This document shows, one piece after another, positions 1 through 5,540 of a stretch of 5,540 nt of DNA. Origin of the DNA: Methanomicrobiales archaeon (GTDB taxonomy: Archaea; Halobacteriota; Methanomicrobia; Methanomicrobiales; Methanoculleaceae); NCBI GenBank assembly GCA_012510295.1, contig JAAZID010000055.1:1-5540 (forward strand). Direction: 5' to 3'. Below the pieces are notes generated by a model. It did not search any database and was not told the origin of the DNA. It was given only the letters and a program-made list of their open reading frames with translations. Numbering within the stretch: position 1 is the first letter of the stretch; every line of letters begins with the position of its first letter. The position numbers were made by a program, and so were the translations under genes.

Positions 1-132
1 CTCATGAATAGTGAATACCGGGAAGGTAAAATAGCTGTTTTAGTGGTCGGAGATGATGGCGTTACCGAGATCCACGGAAGACTGTGTGTAAATCATGGAT
101 TTTTCGGCCAGCACAACCCGCCCGGCCGGTAG
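1..132 (+). CDS. Possible 3' end of a gene (or a 42-aa small ORF), product not recognised
   Basis: The frame starting at base 1 is open from the window edge to a TAG at 130-132. It has an ATG at 4-6, so it could be a 42-codon small ORF or the tail of a longer gene cut by the window edge. The translation reads through KIAVLVVGDDGVTEIHGRL and then a His/Gly/Phe-rich end with NPPGR last. The alternation of hydrophobic and charged residues in the first half looks protein-like, resembling a beta-strand, turn, strand. I recognise no family. The first 60 bases have only 26 G or C, well below the rest of the window, so this may be a weakly expressed, transferred or non-coding stretch. No ribosome-binding site can be judged because only three bases precede the ATG. 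Coding status is uncertain. Confidence 0.3.
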   Translation, partial: LMNSEYREGKIAVLVVGDDGVTEIHGRLCVNHGFFGQHNPPGR

Positions 133-211
133 ATCCCGCCTGACATTTCCTCAACGGCTCACGGGGTTACACCTGTTTGGGGGCGCATACGATTGGAGGC
201 GCCGGCCGCAC
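133..211. other. Intergenic stretch without recognisable features
   Basis: This is a short gap between the possible left-edge reading frame and the terminator of the CDC48 gene. It contains a GC-rich self-complementary patch (GGCGCCGGCC near 198-207), but no T-run follows that patch on the + strand, so I do not call a + strand terminator. I see no convincing reading frame, RNA gene or promoter here. Confidence 0.5.
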
Positions 212-242
212 AAAAAAGAGTTCTCCGGGATCTTTCCCGGAG
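212..242 (-). terminator. Hairpin plus T-tract terminator of the CDC48 gene
   Basis: On the - strand, CTCCGGGA (242-235) pairs perfectly with TCCCGGAG (230-223) around a four-base loop. This gives an 8-bp stem. Five bases later comes a run of six T (217-212). The hairpin starts seven bases after the CDC48 stop codon, so it sits where a 3' end signal should be. Archaeal RNA polymerase terminates mainly on T-runs, and the stem may add efficiency or protect the transcript end. Read on the + strand the hairpin has no following T-run, so it is directional. Stem, loop and T-run are seen directly; function is inferred. Confidence 0.75.
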
Positions 243-249
243 CATCAGC

Positions 250-2667
250 TCACTGGTATTCCGGCGGCTGCACCTCTTTTGGGAGCCCGCCCTTGAAGTG
301 CTGCTGGACCTTCGCGTAGTACTGCCGCACCCTCTCGTTCATCGTCGCATGCACCTTCTCCCGTGCCTGCTCGAAATGCGACGGGTTCACGAAGGAGACC
401 CCCTCCCGCATGGCGAGCATGGCCGCCTCCCGGCAGAGCCCCTCAAGGTCTGACCCGACGAATCCATCGGTCCCGGTGGCGATCTCTTTCAGGAGGTCGT
501 CCCGCACGGGGTCATCGAGTCCCACCTGTTGCTGGGCGAAGATATCAACGATCTTCTTCCGCCGGAGGTAACGCGGGAGGCCTTCGTCATCGCTCACCGC
601 AATCGCAAGCCGGCGGGTCTTCACATCTTCGACGCTCATGTGGCCCTCGGCCCCGGCAGTAAGTATCAGATCTTCGAGTTCATCCTCAGAGAGGCCATCC
701 GTTATATCGACGAGTCCCTCAATTGCTGAGCCCTCGATCGGTATATAGCGAGCATGGATCGCGAGGATCTTCGCACGATCATCCCGGCCGGGAGCACCGA
801 TGTAGACGAGGCGGTCGAATCGGCCTGGACGAAGGAGCGCCGGATCGACCATGTCAGGCCGATTCGTCGCCCCCATAACCACAACGCCCCGGAGCTCTTC
901 AAGGCCGTCGATCTCGGTCAGGATCTGGTTTAAAACACTCTCGATGACACGAGACTCGGCACCCTCGCTCCGTGCAGGTGCAAGCGAATCCAGTTCATCG
1001 AAGAAGATGATGGACGGCGCCACCTGTCGGGCCTTCTTGAAGATTTCACGGACAGCCCGTTCGCTCTCTCCGACCCATTTCGAGAGGAGCTGGGGGCCCT
1101 TGACCGGCACGAAGTTTGCCCCGCTCTCGCTTGCGATCGCCTTTGCGATGAGGGTTTTTCCGGTTCCCGGTGGACCATAGAGGAGGACGCCCTTCGGTGG
1201 CTCGATACCGAGGTCGTCGAACTGTTCACGCCGGGTGAGCGGGAACTCGACCGCCTCGCGGATCTCCTGTTTTGCCTCCTCAAGCCCACCGACGTCATCC
1301 CAGCGGGTATGAGGAACCTCAAGGAGGATCTCCCGCATGGCGCTCGGTCCTACATCGCGGAGGGCGTCGCGGAAGTCCTTGCTCATGACCTCCATCTTCT
1401 CAAGGGTCTCTGCCGGTATCTCCTCAGCCTCCATATCGATCTCGGGGAGGTAGCGCCGGAGCGCCTTGATCGCCGCCTCACGGGCAAGGGCGGCGAGGTC
1501 CGCCCCGACAAACCCATGAGTCTGCTGGGCGATATGACCGATCTCCACGTCGTCGGCGAGCGGCATACCGCGGGTGTGGATCTGGAGCACCTGGGCCCGG
1601 TCGTTCTCGGCCGGGACACCGATCTCGATCTCCCGGTCGAACCGTCCTGGCCGGCGGAGGGCCGGGTCGATGGCATCGAGCCGGTTCGTGGCCCCGATCA
1701 CAACGACCTGCCCCCGCTCCTCAAGCCCATCCATCATCGTGAGGAGCTGGGCCACCACACGCCGCTCGACCTCGCCCGTAACCTCCTCACGCCGGGGGGC
1801 GATGGAGTCGAGTTCATCGATGAATATGATTGCAGGTGCGTTCTGCCTCGCCTCCTCGAAGACCTCACGGAGCCGCTGTTCACTCTCGCCGTAGTACTTC
1901 GATATCACTTCGGGCCCGGCGATGGAGATGAAATGTGCTCCACTTTCATTAGCGACTGCCTTTGCGATGAGGGTCTTTCCGGTCCCGGGCGGCCCGTAGA
2001 GGAGGACGCCCTTCGGAGGCTCGATCCCGAGTGTCCTGAATATCTCCGGGTGGCGCATGGGGAGTTCGATCGTCTCGCGGACTCGCTGGAGTTCACCCTT
2101 GAGACCGCCGACGTCTTCGTAGCTGATCCGCTTCACGCCCTCAAACCCGGCTGCCGGTTTCTCGGAGAACTCGATCTTGGTATTCTTGGTGATGATCACC
2201 GCGTTCTCCGGCTCGATCATAACAGCCTTGAACGCGACAAGCTGGGGCTGCATGAACGGGAGCCCCGCCTGGATCGGCACGGAATCATTCTTCACGACCG
2301 GGAAGTCGATCAGTTTGTTGACGGCGTTGCCGAAGTTTATCGGGAGCTGTTTCGGGAGATCTTCCGGGGGTGCGAGGACCACCCGTTTCGCCTCGATCTC
2401 CTCATCCAGCGTCCGTATCTTCACCCGGTCGCCGATACTGGCGCCGGTATTGAGCCGGGTGAAGTTGTCTATCCTGACCTTCCCCTGGTGCCAGTCGTTC
2501 ACCATAGCACGCCAGACCTTGGCCACGGTTGGGCGTTTCCCCTCGATGATGACGAGATCGCCCGGGCTGAGCCTGAGCTGTAGCATGGTATCGGGGTCGA
2601 GCCGTGCCTTGCCCGCGCCCTGATCCTCTGGATAAGCGCTATCTACTTTCAAGTATATCTCGGGCAT
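250..2667 (-). CDS. CDC48/VAT-family double AAA+ ATPase (protein unfoldase)
   Basis: This is an archaeal homologue of Cdc48/p97/VAT, a cytoplasmic hexameric ATPase that threads and unfolds proteins, in archaea probably for the 20S proteasome. The 805 residues begin with the N-domain (about 1-165, including [15 protein letters not shown]). D1 has Walker A GPPGTGKT at 225-232, Walker B ending DE at 284-285, pore loop KYYG at 257-260, sensor-1 GATNR at 325-329 and arginine fingers R339/R342. D2 has Walker A at 498-505, DE at 557-558, pore loop KWVG at 530-533, GATNR at 599-603 and R613/R616. All catalytic positions look intact. The protein is longer than the roughly 730-760 residues I would expect, because of an apparent 77-residue insertion in the D2 lid (about 648-724). 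It ends in EYQ, close to the HbYX proteasome-docking motif but with Glu at the hydrophobic position. The ATG is supported by the conserved N-domain start and by GAGG (2673-2670), only 2 nt upstream. It is monocistronic, with its own terminator. Confidence 0.97.
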   Translation of the reverse strand: MPEIYLKVDSAYPEDQGAGKARLDPDTMLQLRLSPGDLVIIEGKRPTVAKVWRAMVNDWHQGKVRIDNFTRLNTGASIGDRVKIRTLDEEIEAKRVVLAPPEDLPKQLPINFGNAVNKLIDFPVVKNDSVPIQAGLPFMQPQLVAFKAVMIEPENAVIITKNTKIEFSEKPAAGFEGVKRISYEDVGGLKGELQRVRETIELPMRHPEIFRTLGIEPPKGVLLYGPPGTGKTLIAKAVANESGAHFISIAGPEVISKYYGESEQRLREVFEEARQNAPAIIFIDELDSIAPRREEVTGEVERRVVAQLLTMMDGLEERGQVVVIGATNRLDAIDPALRRPGRFDREIEIGVPAENDRAQVLQIHTRGMPLADDVEIGHIAQQTHGFVGADLAALAREAAIKALRRYLPEIDMEAEEIPAETLEKMEVMSKDFRDALRDVGPSAMREILLEVPHTRWDDVGGLEEAKQEIREAVEFPLTRREQFDDLGIEPPKGVLLYGPPGTGKTLIAKAIASESGANFVPVKGPQLLSKWVGESERAVREIFKKARQVAPSIIFFDELDSLAPARSEGAESRVIESVLNQILTEIDGLEELRGVVVMGATNRPDMVDPALLRPGRFDRLVYIGAPGRDDRAKILAIHARYIPIEGSAIEGLVDITDGLSEDELEDLILTAGAEGHMSVEDVKTRRLAIAVSDDEGLPRYLRRKKIVDIFAQQQVGLDDPVRDDLLKEIATGTDGFVGSDLEGLCREAAMLAMREGVSFVNPSHFEQAREKVHATMNERVRQYYAKVQQHFKGGLPKEVQPPEYQ
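1139..1212 (-). repeat. Intragenic repeat, D2 Walker A copy
   Basis: This 74-base stretch encodes the [19 protein letters not shown] region of the second ATPase domain. It matches the corresponding D1 stretch at 1958-2031 in 66 of 74 bases by my direct comparison, in the same orientation and offset by 819 bp (273 codons). It reflects the ancient D1/D2 duplication held by protein constraint. The synonymous sites are also largely shared, which may indicate strong codon preference or occasional gene conversion. Confidence 0.8.
1958..2031 (-). repeat. Intragenic repeat, D1 Walker A copy
   Basis: This is the partner of the 1139-1212 repeat. It encodes the D1 Walker A block with residues 225-232 as GPPGTGKT. 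Eight mismatches over 74 bases separate the two copies, and most of them are synonymous. Confidence 0.8.
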
Positions 2668-2702
2668 TACCTCTAGTTCTTATATTTCGGGGATTTATAA
2701 GT
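2668..2702 (-). promoter_or_regulatory. Likely promoter and very close RBS of the CDC48 gene
   Basis: Reading leftward, TTATAAAT occupies 2700-2693, about 30 bases before the ATG at 2667. Archaeal TATA boxes sit about 26 bases upstream of transcription starts, so the predicted start lies near 2670, giving a leader of only a few bases. A GAGG (2673-2670) lies just 2 nt before the ATG, closer than the usual 5-9 nt. Either the transcript is practically leaderless and GAGG is incidental, or transcription starts further upstream. The box is seen directly; the start site is inferred. Confidence 0.55.
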
Positions 2703-2709
2703 ACTGGAG
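2680..2709 (+). promoter_or_regulatory. Likely promoter and RBS of the larC-radB operon
   Basis: TTATATTT at 2680-2687 is a plausible archaeal TATA box for larC. With the usual 26-base spacing it predicts transcription from near 2709-2710, just before the ATG at 2714. GGAG at 2706-2709 is a fair Shine-Dalgarno match, four bases before the ATG, which argues that the real start may lie somewhat further upstream. A second candidate box, AGTATATCT (2652-2660), inside the CDC48 coding region would give a leader of about 30 bases that retains the GGAG. The choice between the two is open. Confidence 0.5.
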
Positions 2710-2713
2710 ACGC

Positions 2714-3907
2714 ATGAACATACTTCTCTTCGATCCGTTCAGCGGTGCCGCAGGCGACATGGTCATCGGTTCCCTCCTCGATCTGGGGGCGGATGAAGAG
2801 GCTGTCAGGGCAGCCATGCGGTCAGTCGTCGGCGAACCGACAATAGAACGGGTAGACCGCTCCGGCATCCAGGCCACCTGGGTGAGAGCGCATGCCCCGG
2901 TGCATCACCGCACCCTCGACGAGGTGCTCGAACGGGTGGCCGGGAGTGACGCCCCCGCCACTGCCCTGGAGATGGCCCGCCAGGTTTTTTTCAGGATCCA
3001 CAGGGCCGAGGAGAGCATCCACGGGGTCGGAGCGCATTTTCATGAAGTGGGGGCGGACGATGCTATAGCCGATGTGGTCGGTGCCTGCACCGCTCTACAC
3101 TCCCTGGATGTCGATGGGGTGGCGGTCCTCCCGGTGGCGCTCGGGAGAGGGTTTCTGGTCGGGGCTCACGGGACGTTTCCTGTCCCGGCCCCGGCGACCG
3201 TGGCGATACTTGCCGCGTCAGACCTGCAGACGTTTCCCGGCGATGAGGATCGGGAGCTCTGCACACCGACGGGGGCTGCCCTCCTCGCTGAGTTTGCAAC
3301 GATGAAGCCGGATGATATCGGCCCCGCGGAGATACAGGCGGCCGGGTACGGTGCAGGGAGCAGAGACCCGCCCGGAAGACCCAACGTCCTCCGCTCGATG
3401 CTCCTCTCCGTAGCGGAGGGGATCGGCGGCGACCGGGTCGATCTCCTGGAGACGAACGTGGATGATGTGACCGGAGAAGCCCTCGCCTATACGCTTGCCC
3501 GCCTGATGGAGGAAGGAGCCCGGGACGCAAGCGCTATCCCTGCGGTGATGAAGAAGGGGCGGAGCGGGCACCTCGTCAGGGTAGTCGCACACCCCGATAC
3601 AACCGACCGTCTCGCCGGTGTGATGGCCCGGGAGCTCGGGACACTCGGCATACGGTGCATACCGATGGTCCACCGGTTCGTCGCCGAGCGGACGGTTGAA
3701 ACGGTCACGGTAGCGCTCCGGAGTCGGGAATGGACGATCGACGTGAAATGTGGCTGGACGGCAGGAAAGATAACCTCCTTCAAGCCGGAGTACGACCAGG
3801 CGGCGGCGTGCGCACGGGAACTTGGTGTCCCGCTCCGGGAGGTCACCGGTGCCGTCGAAGCGGCTGCACGCCGCCTCTTCATCGAGCAGGGTGTGCTTGA
3901 GCCTTGA
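2714..3907 (+). CDS. larC: Nickel-pincer cofactor biosynthesis protein LarC (nickel insertase)
   Basis: LarC is the CTP-dependent cyclometallase that inserts nickel into pyridinium-3,5-bisthiocarboxylate mononucleotide, completing the cofactor of LarA-type racemases. It acts in the cytoplasm. The 397-residue protein shows the family landmarks in order: FDPFSGAAGDM at 6-16, a His-rich stretch with HEVGADDAIAD at 110-120, GTFPVPAPAT at 153-162, ELCTPTGAALL at 181-191, then ETNVDDVTGE at 246-255 opening the LarC2-type half and MKKGR at 279-283. Lactobacillus plantarum makes LarC1 and LarC2 by ribosomal frameshifting; here both halves are one uninterrupted frame. The ATG has GGAG four bases upstream, and the conserved N-terminus begins at once. 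It leads an operon with radB, whose start overlaps its stop. No larA, larB or larE lies in the window, so the cofactor's client enzyme is unknown. Formerly this family was annotated as DUF111. Confidence 0.93.
   Translation: MNILLFDPFSGAAGDMVIGSLLDLGADEEAVRAAMRSVVGEPTIERVDRSGIQATWVRAHAPVHHRTLDEVLERVAGSDAPATALEMARQVFFRIHRAEESIHGVGAHFHEVGADDAIADVVGACTALHSLDVDGVAVLPVALGRGFLVGAHGTFPVPAPATVAILAASDLQTFPGDEDRELCTPTGAALLAEFATMKPDDIGPAEIQAAGYGAGSRDPPGRPNVLRSMLLSVAEGIGGDRVDLLETNVDDVTGEALAYTLARLMEEGARDASAIPAVMKKGRSGHLVRVVAHPDTTDRLAGVMARELGTLGIRCIPMVHRFVAERTVETVTVALRSREWTIDVKCGWTAGKITSFKPEYDQAAACARELGVPLREVTGAVEAAARRLFIEQGVLEP
3888..3907 (+). promoter_or_regulatory. TTGA stop/start overlap coupling larC to radB
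   Basis: The larC stop TGA (3905-3907) and the radB TTG start (3904-3906) overlap by two bases inside TTGA. The best ribosome-binding match is AGGGTG at 3888-3893, which is weak and about ten bases upstream. A rare TTG start with a poor binding site suggests that radB is translated mainly by ribosomes finishing larC, keeping RadB low. The overlap is seen directly; the coupling is inferred. Confidence 0.7.
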
Positions 3908-4575
3908 AGCAGGACCGGGTCAGCACGGGATGCCCCCCTCTCGACGACCTCCTGGGTGGCGGACTTGAGCGGCGGGCTATCACCCAGATATACGGTGAAT
4001 CTGCGAGCGGCAAGAGCGTTTTCTGCCTGCTGGCGACGGTGGCAAGCCTCAGGGCCGGGAACTCGGTCGTCTATATCGATACCGAGGGGTTCTCGGTGGA
4101 GCGGTTTGTGCAGATCGCCGGGGAACACGCGGAGGAACTTGCAGACCGGCTCTACCTCTTTGAACCGCTCGACTTCATCCAGCAGGGTGCGATGATCGCC
4201 GATTCGGAGGAAGTGTTCCAGAAGAACGGCCCCGTGGGCCTGATCGTGGTGGACTCGGCGACCGCCCTCTACCGGACCGAGCTCGGGCTTGGGCGTGAGA
4301 CGGTGCGCACCCTCTCACACCATATGGTCAGGCTCCTCGGGCTTGCGAAGAAGTATGACGTCCCGGCCCTGATCACCAACCAGATCTACATGGACATCGA
4401 ACGGGACCGGTTCGCCGGCCTTGGCGGGACAGCCCTTGAGCATATATCGAAAGCCATCATCCGGCTCGAGAAAAAAGATAGCGTCCGGCAGGCGGTGCTC
4501 CGGAAGCACCGGTCCCGGCCGGAGGGTATCTCGTTTGATTTTGTGATCACCGAAAGTGGGATCAGAGCGGTATAA
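3904..4575 (+). CDS. radB: DNA repair and recombination protein RadB (RadA paralogue)
   Basis: RadB is a euryarchaeal RecA/Rad51-superfamily protein that assists RadA in homologous recombination. Family members bind DNA and ATP but lack strong strand-exchange activity, and in Pyrococcus RadB has been linked to the Hjc resolvase. The 223-residue protein is just the ATPase core, without the N-terminal helix-hairpin-helix domain of RadA. Visible motifs are STGCPPLDDLLGGG at 7-20, Walker A GESASGKS at 31-38, YIDTEG at 57-62, Walker B LIVVDSA at 113-119, ALITNQIY at 155-162, GGTALEHIS at 174-182 and the KHRSRPEG cap at 201-208. The start is TTG at 3904. An in-frame TGA at 3898-3900 blocks any earlier start, and no ATG or GTG follows before the conserved STG block. 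The TTG shares bases with the larC stop (TTGA), implying translational coupling. A weak AGGGTG lies at 3888-3893. The 3' end overlaps dapF by 14 bp. Confidence 0.93.
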   Translation: MKQDRVSTGCPPLDDLLGGGLERRAITQIYGESASGKSVFCLLATVASLRAGNSVVYIDTEGFSVERFVQIAGEHAEELADRLYLFEPLDFIQQGAMIADSEEVFQKNGPVGLIVVDSATALYRTELGLGRETVRTLSHHMVRLLGLAKKYDVPALITNQIYMDIERDRFAGLGGTALEHISKAIIRLEKKDSVRQAVLRKHRSRPEGISFDFVITESGIRAV

Positions 4576-5380
4576 CGCCTGTAAAGACCGTATAAGCCGG
4601 GCCTTCCAGGGTTACGGAGTCTCCGAAGCGGATGGTGAGCGGGCCTCCTTCCGTCTCGACCCGCACCTCATCCCCGACCTTCCCAAGGCGGCGGGCGACG
4701 GCGGCCGATGCGGTGGCACCGGTGCCGCAGCTCGTGGTCTCATCCTCAACGCCGCGCTCAAACGTCCGGATTGTGAGGATGTCGCCATCTTCCTGTTCGA
4801 CGAAGTTGGCGTTTGCTCCCTCGACGAAGGTGATATGGTTCCTGATGGCGGGGCCGGCAGCGCCGATATCGACGGTATCGATATCTTCTACGAACGTAAC
4901 AGCGTGGGGGACGCCGGCGTTTGCGGCGTAGACGGTGAACCCGAGGATCTCTTCCTTGTACTCGCCGTTCCCGGTTGCGGGGATGGCGCTCCGATCAAAT
5001 TCGGGCGTCGGCATGGTGATGGTTGCGGAGAACTCATCGTCCGCGTAGCCCATCGTGACCGGTATGACTCCGGCCCCGGTCTCGACCGAGCAGGATTCCT
5101 TCACGTAGCCGGCATCGTAGGCATACTTCGCAAGGCACCGGATGCCGTTCCCGCACATCGCAGCCTCACTCTCGTCCGGCTGGAAGAGCCGCATCTTTAT
5201 GTCGGCCGTATCTGACGCCTGGAGGAAGATGACGCCGTCAGCGCCGATACCGAACCTGCGGTCGCAGTAGAGCGCCGCAAACGCTCCTTTCATATCCTCG
5301 GGGATGACCTCCCGGTCGCGCTCATCGATCAGGATAAAGTCGTTCCCGTTCCCGTGTAGTTTGGTAAACGCAATCTCCAT
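4562..5380 (-). CDS. dapF: Diaminopimelate epimerase DapF
   Basis: DapF interconverts LL- and meso-diaminopimelate without a cofactor, the penultimate step of lysine synthesis. It is a cytoplasmic enzyme. A methanogen without murein would need it for lysine only. The 272-residue length is typical. The two catalytic cysteines are C76 in MCGNGIR and C218 in SCGTGATA. Other family positions visible are N11 in GNGNDF, H159 in GVPHAV, N190/N192 in ANANF and E208 in FERGVEDET. At the substrate-binding asparagine of many bacterial enzymes (FNADGSE), this protein has Q67 in FQPDESE, a conservative change probably tolerated. The ATG at 5380 starts directly at the conserved EIAFTKLHGNGNDF, and AGAGG (5393-5389) lies eight bases upstream. 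The gene converges on radB with a 14-bp 3' overlap, and no separate terminator is evident. It has its own promoter and appears monocistronic here. Confidence 0.97.
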   Translation of the reverse strand: MEIAFTKLHGNGNDFILIDERDREVIPEDMKGAFAALYCDRRFGIGADGVIFLQASDTADIKMRLFQPDESEAAMCGNGIRCLAKYAYDAGYVKESCSVETGAGVIPVTMGYADDEFSATITMPTPEFDRSAIPATGNGEYKEEILGFTVYAANAGVPHAVTFVEDIDTVDIGAAGPAIRNHITFVEGANANFVEQEDGDILTIRTFERGVEDETTSCGTGATASAAVARRLGKVGDEVRVETEGGPLTIRFGDSVTLEGPAYTVFTGVIPL

Positions 5381-5388
5381 GGTGTAAG

Positions 5389-5426
5389 CCTCTTTTGTAG
5401 GTATTGGAGGGGAGGGGTGATAAATC
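5389..5426 (-). promoter_or_regulatory. Likely dapF promoter and RBS
   Basis: Reading leftward, GATTTATCA (5426-5418) is the only AT-rich TATA-like element upstream of dapF. About 26 bases on, transcription would start near 5395, giving a leader of about 15 bases that contains AGAGG at 5393-5389. That is eight bases from the ATG, a normal Shine-Dalgarno distance. The box is weak compared with an archaeal consensus but correctly placed. Confidence 0.5.
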
Positions 5427-5463
5427 GTGGGGGTGTGGGTTTGCCGGTGTGACTGGGTGTGGG
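5406..5463. repeat. G-runs and two GGGTGTGGG direct repeats around the dapF promoter
   Basis: The + strand carries GGGG at 5409-5412 and 5414-5417, GGGGG at 5429-5433 and GGG at 5437-5439, with the dapF TATA-like box in the 11-base gap between the second and third runs. GGGTGTGGG occurs exactly twice, at 5431-5439 and 5455-5463, with starts 24 bases apart. On the dapF strand these are CCCACACCC repeats lying just upstream of the TATA element, a position used by archaeal activators. The repeats are seen directly; any role is a guess. Confidence 0.5.
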
Positions 5464-5465
5464 GG

Positions 5466-5540
5466 CTACCGGCAGTCGCACCACTCCCGTCCGGGTTTGC
5501 ACTGGTGAACCGTTCCTGCCCTTTCTGCAGTCACCGGGGC
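5466..5540 (-). CDS. Possible 3' end of an upstream gene with a Cys-rich C-terminus, not recognised
   Basis: On the - strand one frame is open from the window edge to TAG at 5468-5466, giving 24 codons that end in CKPGREWCDCR. Three cysteines in the last eleven residues could bind a metal, but I recognise no family. If real, it is the tail of a gene in the same direction as dapF, ending 85 bases before the dapF ATG. The + strand in the same place also reads open through NRSCPFCSHRG. This resembles a zinc-ribbon knuckle, but it lacks a promoter-like AT-rich element and a good start. Too little sequence is present to decide between the strands, so the call is weak. Confidence 0.25.
   Translation of the reverse strand, partial: APVTAERAGTVHQCKPGREWCDCR

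Noticed and set aside
196..208. GC-rich palindromic patch GGCGCCGGCC as a possible + strand terminator
   Set aside because: No T-run follows on the + strand and the stem would be very short with no clear loop.
95..453. Two short + strand frames (95-319 and 193-453) overlapping the CDC48 3' end
   Set aside because: Both run across the CDC48 terminator and coding end, have atypical low-complexity composition and no start signals.
1139..2031. Long near-identical repeats as a sign of a mobile element or recent duplication
   Set aside because: They encode the two Walker A regions of a tandem AAA+ protein, so protein constraint and codon preference explain them.
1309..2583. A 424-codon open frame on the + strand opposite the CDC48 gene
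   Set aside because: It lies entirely antisense to a clearly conserved gene. It is open because of the GC-rich codon bias of the opposite strand, and its translation shows no recognisable domain.
3487..4128. A 213-codon open frame on the - strand across the larC-radB junction
   Set aside because: It spans two verified genes in antisense. Its Arg/Ser/Pro/Ala-rich composition is typical of a shadow frame.
4556..5215. A 219-codon open frame on the + strand opposite dapF
   Set aside because: It is a shadow of dapF codon bias, with no conserved motifs and no promoter or ribosome-binding site.
1..5540. CRISPR array, tRNA, rRNA or insertion sequence
   Set aside because: I saw no regularly spaced repeats, cloverleaf-like sequence, conserved rRNA blocks, transposase motifs or terminal inverted repeats with target duplications.

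Overview
The window looks like a piece of a GC-rich methanogenic euryarchaeon, most likely of the order Methanomicrobiales (a Methanoculleus-like genome). The reasons are an archaeal CDC48/VAT ATPase, the euryarchaeal recombinase paralogue RadB, archaeal TATA-like boxes very close to the start codons, short GGAG/GAGG ribosome-binding sites, and strong G/C preference at codon third positions. The taxonomic placement is inferred from gene content and style, not from a database search.

Layout from left to right. Positions 1-249 are a non-uniform edge region. They hold a possible truncated reading frame on the + strand (1-132, product not recognised, AT-richer than the rest) and then a clear hairpin plus T-tract terminator (212-242) belonging to the next gene. 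Positions 250-2667 on the - strand encode a complete CDC48-family double AAA+ ATPase of 805 residues. It has an apparent 77-residue insertion in the lid of its second ATPase domain. A compact 46-bp divergent intergenic region (2668-2713) appears to hold the promoters of both flanking genes. On the + strand, larC (2714-3907, nickel insertion for the nickel-pincer cofactor) and radB (3904-4575, RadA paralogue in recombination) form a two-gene operon. The stop of larC and a TTG start of radB overlap as TTGA. radB converges on dapF (4562-5380, - strand, diaminopimelate epimerase of lysine biosynthesis), and their 3' ends overlap by 14 bp. The right edge (5381-5540) holds the dapF promoter, set among G-runs and CCCACACCC repeats. 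It may also hold the last 24 codons of another - strand gene with a Cys-rich tail.

The genes do not form one pathway. They are housekeeping functions packed tightly: protein unfolding, metallocofactor assembly, DNA repair and amino-acid synthesis. I see no mobile element, CRISPR array, tRNA or rRNA. The most unusual element is the remodelled D2 lid of the CDC48 protein. A degenerate lid-like helix sits at the normal position, and the conserved lid motif is displaced 77 residues downstream. Other points of interest are the very compact divergent promoter and the larC-radB coupling, which joins two unrelated functions.
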